Positions 56,398 to 61,871 of a stretch of 61,871 bases of DNA are shown in pieces. Source of the stretch: Trichocoleus desertorum ATA4-8-CV12 (GTDB lineage: Bacteria; Cyanobacteriota; Cyanobacteriia; FACHB-46). Where the stretch lies: positions 1 through 61,871 of the forward strand of contig JAHHIL010000027.1 in NCBI GenBank assembly GCA_019358975.1, read 5' to 3'. Under the pieces are notes generated by a model. It worked only from the letters and a program-made list of their open reading frames with translations, ran no database searches and had not been told where the DNA came from. Within the stretch, counting starts at the first letter, position 1; each line of letters opens with the position of its first letter. The position numbers and the translations under genes are program-made.

Positions 56398-56655
56398 ATG
56401 ACTCAAGCCCAACAACCCTCCACCCAGTTCCTCAGCTTAGAAGAAGCGGCTGCTGTAGATGCGGCGTTGTTGTCGTCTCACGAGAAATTCTTAACTCGCC
56501 TGACGATTTCTTCTCTAAAGTTGCTGAAGCAGATTGCTCAAGATGCAGGTGTGGCGATCGAAGAATTAACGCCAGAACAAGTGATTGCTTGGTTTGAGGA
56601 GGATGGTAGAGTTCGCCGCGAACAGGGGTCAGAAGCTGCGTTCCTCAAGTGGTAA
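56398..56655 (+). CDS. Small conserved protein of unknown function
   Basis: Using the ATG at 56398, the protein has 85 residues: an N-terminal polar stretch, then helices (SLEEAAAVDAALLSSHEKFL, LTISSLKLLKQIAQDAG) and a C-terminal IAWFEEDGRVRREQG. It is soluble and helical. It resembles small cyanobacterial proteins of unknown role. It follows sufR by about 120 bases on the same strand but is unlikely to be part of the suf system. Confidence 0.6.
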   Translation: MTQAQQPSTQFLSLEEAAAVDAALLSSHEKFLTRLTISSLKLLKQIAQDAGVAIEELTPEQVIAWFEEDGRVRREQGSEAAFLKW

Positions 56656-56759
56656 TAGATTGAGCCGAAAAATTAAGCCAGAAAAAAGCGATCGCTTCTT
56701 TACGTTGCAGAGAGCGATCGCAATGGGGAGAACAGAGGAAATCGATAGAAATCAGCAGA

Positions 56760-56954
56760 TCAGCTCGAATATAGCAACTCGCGAGATTCTTGCTTAACCA
56801 AACCCGACATGGTTGCCTGTTGCAACTTCATGAAAGCCTGCAAGTCTTGGATATCATACTTTTTAGCCAGTAGCTGCCTAAGTTGCTCTTCCGCTTCAAC
56901 TGTCAAACAACCGGATGCGAGCGCTTGTTGGACAATTTCACGAATCAGCAGCAT
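56760..56954 (-). CDS. Small conserved helical protein
   Basis: The ATG at 56954 gives 64 residues beginning MLLIREIVQQALASGCLTVE and continuing AEEQLRQLLAKKYDIQDLQA. This type of short, helical protein is common in cyanobacteria. Its function is unknown. The frame also opens nine codons upstream. It is divergent from the histidine phosphatase gene, with a CRP-type box in between. Confidence 0.6.
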   Translation of the reverse strand: MLLIREIVQQALASGCLTVEAEEQLRQLLAKKYDIQDLQAFMKLQQATMSGLVKQESRELLYSS

Positions 56955-57089
56955 GACGGCACCCAGTAAATTTGCTGGCAAAAAATTAGGGTTGAAATGA
57001 ATCCTTGATCCAAGGACGGTGTCATTACCCAGATGTTCCTATCGTTAAGGATTTTTCTGGCCTGATATGTGACGAGTGCCGAATTCACC

Positions 57090-57105
57090 TGTGATCCTAG
57101 TCACA
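57090..57105. promoter_or_regulatory. Perfect CRP-type box TGTGA-N6-TCACA
   Basis: The sequence tgtga-tcctag-tcaca is a perfect match to the consensus of the cAMP receptor protein and of cyanobacterial SyCRP1. Ten fixed bases would occur by chance in only about 6 percent of windows this size. It lies 130 bases upstream of the likely phosphatase start and about 135 bases upstream of the divergent small gene. Confidence 0.65.
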
Positions 57106-57219
57106 AAATCGGATGTAACTCAGTAAATTTACGGCTGATGGCCTAAAACAAGGGCTAGCAAGTCAGGATTGTCTACACTGGCAGTGGTGATTTGCCCCCC
57201 TGTATTGGAGCTGACAACC

Positions 57220-57858
57220 TTGAGCCTCACGCTTTACTTCCTCCGCCACGGCCAAACAACTTGTAGTCGCGGAAATCTCTTTTGTGGCGCGATCGATCCT
57301 GAACTGACGCCCGATGGTGTGGCAATGGCTCAGGGATTTGCTGCCGCCTATAGAGCTGTACCTTGGACGGCAATTTTTTCCAGCCCCATGAAGCGGACGA
57401 TCGCCACAGTGCAACCGCTTTGTGAGGCAACAGGCTTGCAACCGGAGCTGCGGGACGGCTTAAAGGAAATTAACTATGGCAAGTGGGAAGGCAATACAGT
57501 AGCGACAGTGAGCCAAGAATTTCATGATGATTATTTGCGCTGGTCTGCTGATCCTGCTTGGTACCCACCTACCGGGGGAGAGCCCGCAGTGGCGATCGCG
57601 ACTCGGTCGTTACAAGTGATCGAAGAAATCAAAGAACGCTTTAGCGACGGCAATGTGTTAGTCGTAGCGCACAAAGCTACCATTCGGATTACCCTTTGTG
57701 CCCTCCTAGGGATTGACGTAGGCCGCTTCCGCTACCGCTTGGGCTGTCCAGTGGGTTCTGTGAGCATCGTCGAGTTTGGCGCACATGGCCCGCTACTCAC
57801 GGCTTTAGCCGATCGCACCCACTTAAGTGAAGAATTGCGATCGCTACCAGGCACCTAA
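57220..57858 (+). CDS. Histidine phosphatase superfamily protein
   Basis: The protein belongs to the phosphoglycerate-mutase-like branch, with LRHGQT (catalytic His) near the N-terminus, LSPMKR-like SSPMKRTIATV, and a second His in VLVVAHKATIRI. An in-frame TTG at 57169 would extend it, but the TTG at 57220 is preferred: ttggag lies nine bases upstream, and the protein then starts MSLTLYFLRHGQ as its relatives do. This gives 212 residues. The substrate is unknown; candidates include phosphosugars. Its end overlaps the convergent GTPase gene by four bases. Confidence 0.82.
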   Translation: MSLTLYFLRHGQTTCSRGNLFCGAIDPELTPDGVAMAQGFAAAYRAVPWTAIFSSPMKRTIATVQPLCEATGLQPELRDGLKEINYGKWEGNTVATVSQEFHDDYLRWSADPAWYPPTGGEPAVAIATRSLQVIEEIKERFSDGNVLVVAHKATIRITLCALLGIDVGRFRYRLGCPVGSVSIVEFGAHGPLLTALADRTHLSEELRSLPGT

Positions 57859-59387
57859 TCTTCTAAGGGCTTAGCCTTTGCTTGTGCCCGTTTAGTAGAC
57901 AAATCCAACTTGGCCCGCAGCTCATCTTTAATGCGGTTCAGAATTGATTCTTCATCCAGGGAAGCCAAAATTTTAGTTACGACGGCTTTTGGTCCTTCTG
58001 GCCCCCAGGTGGCTCCATTGGCGAGATAGGCTTTGGTGATGTGACCGATCCCGTAAGTAGAAACACCTGCTACCCCCGCCTGAGTGATGGCAACGGATAT
58101 ATAGGGTGCGATCGCGAGTCCTCCCGTGGCCGTAGCTGAAACCCCCAGAAGTCCCTTTAGAGAACTCAAACCAAACGTTACTAGAAGCTCGCTGGCACTA
58201 ATGCCACCCATCGTTAGCGCAATTTTTTGCAACAGATTAATAGCGCTTTTTTGGGTCATGGAGATGCCGTAAAGCTTCGATAGCGTCAGAATCAGGGCCA
58301 CATCAATCGCGGCGCTTCCTAAAACATCAATCACGGTAATGGGGTTAAGGGCGATCGCCACGGCTTTGGTCATGACCGCATTCCAAATAATCTGGTTAGC
58401 ACTGCGATCGCGAATTTCCATCTTCCGCTGCACCAGTTGCTCGTTAACATCATCGGCGTAGAGCATCGTATTCAGGGCCACCAGAGATTTGCCTTCTCGG
58501 TGCAGAATCTCCAAAATTTTCAGTTTCAACTCTCCGACTTCCGGGATTCCTCGGCTCAACTGGGCCGTCATTTTGCCATCTGGATGACGTACAGCCTTGG
58601 CAATTAGGGGAGAAGCCGCTGCCATAACAATCTCTTCAGGAGAGAGCAATTCCTTCACTCGCTCATCCCGAATTTTCTGATAGATTGCTGTGCGATCGGC
58701 ATCGGGATATTGATCAATCTTGTTAAATACCAACAGAATTGGCTTGCTAGCTTCTCGCAATTCGGACAGCGCCTCGTACTCGACCTTGGTCATGTCACCC
58801 GCAACCAGAAACAGAATCAAATCTGCCTGTTTCGCCACCTGCCGTGCCAAGGCTTCGCGTTTTTCACCATCCACTTCATCAATCCCAGGCGTATCAATCA
58901 GCTCAATCCGAGAATCCCCCGTTCCTGGCAACGCCACTCGGATAATGTCGCGATCGCTGCCTGCTACAGCCTCCCGCCGCAAGCTCCAGTCTGCGCTCTG
59001 AATCACCTGCGTCACCCCGTGGATCGGGCCAACTTCAAACAGGTCTTGCCCAAGCAGCGCATTCAGCAAAGAAGACTTCCCCCGCCCCACCATGCCAAAC
59101 ACCGCAATATGCACCACAGAACGATCTAGCTTGTCCAGCATCCGTTCTAGACCTTGGATTTCTGGCTCCAGTCCAGCACGTTCCTGCGGCGTTAAATCTA
59201 GATGACCTACCAACTCACGCAGGGCATCTTGAGCTTGCTTGTAATTCAGTTCTGCCTGGATGTCCTCAAAGCTAAAAATGGCGTTCTCCAGTTCTACGTC
59301 CAGGTTGGTCTGCTGCCAATCCCCACTCGTTTGGTCAGCGGCAATGGAATTGACATCATGATCAAATTGAGGCCGAGAACTATCCAA
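57855..59387 (-). CDS. Era/Der-like GTPase with DUF697 membrane domain
   Basis: The 510-residue protein has a GTPase domain with Walker A (GMVGRGKSS), switch region (DTPGIDE), G4 NKID, and an N-terminal helical region. The C-terminal half (about 340-480) is a DUF697-type domain with hydrophobic helices (AIALNPITVIDVLGSAAIDV, GGLAIAPYISVAITQAGVAG). Such GTPases associate with membranes, and DUF697 proteins of cyanobacteria and chloroplasts are thought to act at the inner or thylakoid membrane. The specific role is unknown. It converges with the phosphatase gene. Confidence 0.85.
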   Translation of the reverse strand: MDSSRPQFDHDVNSIAADQTSGDWQQTNLDVELENAIFSFEDIQAELNYKQAQDALRELVGHLDLTPQERAGLEPEIQGLERMLDKLDRSVVHIAVFGMVGRGKSSLLNALLGQDLFEVGPIHGVTQVIQSADWSLRREAVAGSDRDIIRVALPGTGDSRIELIDTPGIDEVDGEKREALARQVAKQADLILFLVAGDMTKVEYEALSELREASKPILLVFNKIDQYPDADRTAIYQKIRDERVKELLSPEEIVMAAASPLIAKAVRHPDGKMTAQLSRGIPEVGELKLKILEILHREGKSLVALNTMLYADDVNEQLVQRKMEIRDRSANQIIWNAVMTKAVAIALNPITVIDVLGSAAIDVALILTLSKLYGISMTQKSAINLLQKIALTMGGISASELLVTFGLSSLKGLLGVSATATGGLAIAPYISVAITQAGVAGVSTYGIGHITKAYLANGATWGPEGPKAVVTKILASLDEESILNRIKDELRAKLDLSTKRAQAKAKPLED

Positions 59388-59660
59388 AGTGAACCTCCAG
59401 GGAAATCAGCGCTGCTTAAAAGAGAATAAACGCCTAATTTCATCGTAGCTAGTTCTGCTTAAGGTCGAGCAGGGAGAACAAGAGCTGATTTGAATGAACC
59501 ATGAGGCGGGCATCTTAGAGCGTGATTTAGCGAGAGTGATTTAGCCGTGAGGGGGCGATCGCGAACTTTTTATGAAGATTCTGTGGCTATAGCTCAACAG
59601 AGACTAAGATATCTGAGAAGAATGTAAACTTGTGTTAAGTACAGCCCTACCCCTTGACAC

Positions 59661-60230
59661 ATGATCTCTCGTCGTACGCTGCTCGGTGCTTTATTCGCTT
59701 ACGTTCTCGTTTTATTGGCGGTATTCAACCTAGTGCCCGCAGCCCATGCGCTTGGCGGCAAGTTACCAGATCTCAACCGACCCGCGCCAGAATTCACTCT
59801 ACCCACAAATACGGGGGATGGAGCAATCTCACTCGCCGATTACCGGGGTAAGTGGTTAGTGGTCTACTTTTATCCCAAGGACTTTACCTCTGGCTGCACT
59901 TTAGAAGCTCGCCGCTTCCAACAAGACCTACCAAAATATTCAGAGAAAAACACCCAAATTTTGGGAGTGAGTGCTGATTCTGTCGATTCCCACGCCGAGT
60001 TCTGTGACTCTGAGGGTTTGAAGTTTCCGCTTCTAGCTGACCCTGATGGCACTGTGAGCAAAGCTTATGGTTCTTGGTTAGGGTTCCTCTCGGCACGGCA
60101 TACCTTCATCATTGACTCTGAAGGCATCTTACGGGAGCGCTTTACAGGGGTAAATCCTGCAGTTCATAGCTCAGAAGTGTTAGCTCGACTGAATGAACTG
60201 CAAACCACAACGATTTCATCAGCAGCTTAG
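59661..60230 (+). CDS. PrxQ/BCP-type peroxiredoxin with N-terminal targeting segment
   Basis: Peroxiredoxins reduce hydroperoxides using thioredoxin. The 189-residue protein has a hydrophobic leader (RTLLGALFAYVLVLLAVFNL, ending AAHA) and the AhpC/TSA fold with YFYPKDFTSGCTLEARRF: the peroxidatic Cys is in TSGC. The resolving Cys usually found five residues later (TEAC) is replaced by Arg; another Cys is present in AEFCDSEG. The leader is likely a signal peptide or anchor, placing it in the periplasm or thylakoid lumen. Confidence 0.88.
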   Translation: MISRRTLLGALFAYVLVLLAVFNLVPAAHALGGKLPDLNRPAPEFTLPTNTGDGAISLADYRGKWLVVYFYPKDFTSGCTLEARRFQQDLPKYSEKNTQILGVSADSVDSHAEFCDSEGLKFPLLADPDGTVSKAYGSWLGFLSARHTFIIDSEGILRERFTGVNPAVHSSEVLARLNELQTTTISSAA

Positions 60231-60299
60231 GTTAAGGCAGGAAAGTAGGTTGAGTGTCCTAGGATAGAAGCAACCTTGTTTTATGCAGGAAGCTGCTCA

Positions 60300-60740
60300 A
60301 TGAGCTTGGAACCTCAACCTGCCCCCGCTCCAACACCAAAATCTTGGGATGCTGAACCCTTCGAGTTTGCTGAGCCACCACTTCCGCAAACGATCGATCT
60401 GTTGCCACCCCTAGAACTAGCCGCTGATTTACCTGCCTCCCTAGAAATTGCAGTTGAGCCGATAGCCGCGATCGCTACTGAATCAGCCAATCAATCGTGG
60501 CGCTTGCCAACCACAATGGAACTGCAACCTGCTCGTCTCCGGGTAGGACTATTTTTTGTCGGCTCCGGCGCAATATCCCTAACTCTGCTGTGGCTATACA
60601 TCAAGTGGGTCTGTCCAGAGTTTGGTCCTGCTGAGCAGATGACCTACTATTGGCAACCTTACCTCTGGTTTGTGGGCCTGGGAGTGGCAGGGCTGTTTAT
60701 GCTGGGACGGGAAGTGATGCGGGGGAAGGATGAACAGTGA
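60300..60740 (+). CDS. Conserved small membrane protein of unknown function
   Basis: Using the ATG at 60300 (AGGA nine bases upstream), the protein has 146 residues: a Pro/Ala/Glu-rich N-terminal half and two membrane helices (RVGLFFVGSGAISLTLLWLY and PYLWFVGLGVAGLFMLGREV). It is a typical cyanobacterial hypothetical protein. It lies about 70 bases after the peroxiredoxin gene on the same strand. Confidence 0.6.
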   Translation: MSLEPQPAPAPTPKSWDAEPFEFAEPPLPQTIDLLPPLELAADLPASLEIAVEPIAAIATESANQSWRLPTTMELQPARLRVGLFFVGSGAISLTLLWLYIKWVCPEFGPAEQMTYYWQPYLWFVGLGVAGLFMLGREVMRGKDEQ

Positions 60741-60843
60741 GGAGTGAGAGAAGTGAGCGCAAATCTCTCAGCGAGAGTGCGAACCCACAAACCTCTGCCT
60801 CACCGTCTAGCCTAGAAGTAACTCGATCTGTTGAGGTGCCCTT

Positions 60844-61716
60844 ATGGCTCATTTGCAGCAGCGCCACCCGCAAAACATCAATGGTGATTTTTATGTGGAT
60901 ACCACTTGTATTGATTGCGATACCTGTCGTTGGATGACCCCAGAAGTGTTTCATCGTGAAGCTGAGCAGTCAGTGGTTTATCACCAGCCTGCCGATGAAA
61001 CTGAGCGGCTCCGGGCCATGCAGGCACTATTGTCTTGTCCCACTGCATCGATTGGCACGGTCGAAAAGCCTATCGATATTAAAACAGCTCAAAGCAGCCT
61101 ACCGATTTTGCTGGCGGATAACGTTTACCACTGTGGCTACCACGCTGAAAGCTCCTACGGGGCGGCCAGCTATCTGATTCAGCGACCTGAAGGCAATGTG
61201 CTGGTGGATTCTCCCCGATTTGCACCACCCTTAGTGAAGCTCTTGGAAGAGCTGGGTGGTGTGCGTTATCTATACCTAACCCATCGAGACGACGTGGCTG
61301 ATCATCGCAAGTTTCATGACCACTTTGGCTGCGATCGCATTTTGCACCACGATGAAATTAATCACGGAACCCAAGATGTAGAAATTCAGCTCAAAGGTGC
61401 GGAGTCAGTGCAATTAGCGCCCGATTTGCTGATTATCCCGGTACCAGGACATACGAAAGGTCACACCGTTTTGCTCTACAAGAATAAGTTCTTGTTTACG
61501 GGTGATCATCTAGCTTGGTCGGAGTCACAGCATCATTTGGTGGCTTTTAGAGAGGTTTGTTGGTACTCCTGGCCAGAACTAGTCAAGTCGATGCACAGGT
61601 TAGCCAAATATGACTTTGAATGGGTGCTGCCTGGGCATGGTCGTCGCTACCATAGCGATCGCGCCACCATGCAGCAGCAGATGCAGCAATGCTTAGCATG
61701 GATGGACGCAGCGTGA
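60844..61716 (+). CDS. Ferredoxin-fused metallo-beta-lactamase fold protein
   Basis: The 290-residue protein has an N-terminal [4Fe-4S] ferredoxin-like segment (CIDCDTC near residues 22-28 and a later SCPTASIG) and a metallo-beta-lactamase fold domain (about 90-285). The metal motif reads THRDDVADH rather than the usual THxHxDH. Further ligands lie in PVPGHTKGHTV, FTGDHLAW and LPGHGRRYH. Fd-MBL fusions occur in cyanobacteria and plants; the role is uncertain, perhaps a redox-sensitive hydrolase. The start ATG at 60844 follows a heptamer-like segment. Confidence 0.85.
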   Translation: MAHLQQRHPQNINGDFYVDTTCIDCDTCRWMTPEVFHREAEQSVVYHQPADETERLRAMQALLSCPTASIGTVEKPIDIKTAQSSLPILLADNVYHCGYHAESSYGAASYLIQRPEGNVLVDSPRFAPPLVKLLEELGGVRYLYLTHRDDVADHRKFHDHFGCDRILHHDEINHGTQDVEIQLKGAESVQLAPDLLIIPVPGHTKGHTVLLYKNKFLFTGDHLAWSESQHHLVAFREVCWYSWPELVKSMHRLAKYDFEWVLPGHGRRYHSDRATMQQQMQQCLAWMDAA

Positions 61717-61722
61717 CATACT

Positions 61723-61760
61723 CCCGACACTGACCGCTTAGGCGGTACAGCGCGGGCTTC
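61723..61760 (-). ncRNA. Omega-RNA-like 3' end of the IS200/IS605 element
   Basis: On the plus strand: cccgacactg, then the hairpin ACCGC-TTAG-GCGGT, then acagcgcgggcttc. On the minus strand this is the end of the transcript past tnpB. The outer segments can pair to extend the stem. The tnpB stop codon lies inside the loop of the hairpin, as expected if the guide-RNA scaffold overlaps the coding end. The matching blocks at 3481-3517 and 3965-4001 have different stems with pairing kept. Confidence 0.6.
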
Positions 61761-61871
61761 TCTTCCGAACCGTTGGCGCAGCCTGTGCTTTGCACTTATT
61801 GGGTTGAGCGTTTTTGAGTAAGGCGATGTCCAACCCTACTTTTTTAATGAGAATTGCCGCATTCGTATCTC
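61738..61871 (-). CDS. tnpB: TnpB (IS200/IS605 RNA-guided nuclease), C-terminal fragment cut by the window edge
   Basis: The minus-strand frame open to the window edge reads DTNAAILIKKVGLDIALLKN, continues with 23 more residues and stops at 61738-61740. The D-x-NAA block is the third RuvC catalytic Asp motif of TnpB, and the basic tail ending VRKRSPRCTA is typical. The rest of the gene lies beyond the right edge. TnpB is the RNA-guided DNA nuclease of these elements and the ancestor of Cas12. The guide scaffold lies at the 3' end of its transcript. Confidence 0.72.
   Translation of the reverse strand, partial: DTNAAILIKKVGLDIALLKNAQPNKCKAQAAPTVRKRSPRCTA

Overview
The window is chromosomal DNA from a cyanobacterium, probably a filamentous one. 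Evidence: many HIP1 octamers (gcgatcgc) in most genes; psbI of photosystem II; a CpcS/CpeS phycobilin lyase; ndhD of the NDH-1 complex; hemE; the catalytic subunit of ferredoxin-thioredoxin reductase; a TxlA/HCF164-like thioredoxin; a SufR-sufBCDS locus; and several protein families restricted to cyanobacteria (DUF3769, DUF2605, DUF2973, DUF1815, DUF2839). Species cannot be named from the sequence. No rRNA, complete tRNA, CRISPR array or prophage was found.

Layout. 1-130: right-end relic of an IS200/IS605-type element. 0.46-6 kb: TM-helix channel-like protein, pfkA, an intergenic stretch with two more IS200/IS605 end relics, then era translationally coupled to an ADP-ribosylglycohydrolase. 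6.1-14.8 kb (minus strand): hisC, aroB, two tandem B12-binding radical SAM paralogues, an NAD-dependent epimerase/reductase and hemE. 15-23 kb: a membrane protein, cpcS, a Pro/Glu/Ser-rich protein, an LptD-like outer-membrane protein, psbI (38 codons) and a conserved unknown. 23-37.5 kb: GH38 alpha-mannosidase, thrS, the DUF2605-DUF2973 pair, a Roadblock-like protein, txlA, an FHA protein, an alpha/beta hydrolase, several small conserved proteins, a helicase-like protein that has lost its ATPase motifs, a lipoprotein and a DUF1517 protein. 37.6-48.3 kb: pentapeptide-repeat protein, tyrA, an FAD oxidoreductase fused to SLH domains, two more SLH-type envelope proteins, a SUI1 factor, a dienelactone hydrolase and ndhD. 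48.8-49.9 kb: a decayed Uma2 gene and a GIY-YIG/TPR fusion. 49.9-56.3 kb: sufS, sufD, sufC, sufB and ftrC on the minus strand, divergent from sufR. 56.4-61.7 kb: small conserved proteins, a histidine phosphatase, a DUF697 GTPase, a PrxQ-type peroxiredoxin and a ferredoxin/metallo-beta-lactamase fusion. 61.74 kb to the end: the 3' end of a tnpB gene with its omega-RNA-like end.

How genes work together. SufBCD is the Fe-S scaffold and SufS supplies its sulfur. SufR, with the four expected cysteines, is the Fe-S sensing repressor. A CAAC-N6-GTTG site between sufR and ftrC suggests that ftrC, itself an Fe-S enzyme, is under SufR control and may lead the suf transcription unit. FtrC, TxlA and the peroxiredoxin are all thiol-redox proteins. 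The SLH proteins and the LptD homologue serve the outer envelope.

The intergenic space is rich in repeats: five copies of a roughly 95-bp double-hairpin repeat (family A), five loci of a GGGAAGGGG/CCCCTTCCC repeat (family B), and heptamer tracts, one of which lies in frame inside the mannosidase gene. The observations most worth checking are the covarying omega-RNA-like hairpins, the SufR operator placement, the GIY-YIG/TPR fusion, the perfect CRP box at 57090, and the ATPase-dead helicase homologue.
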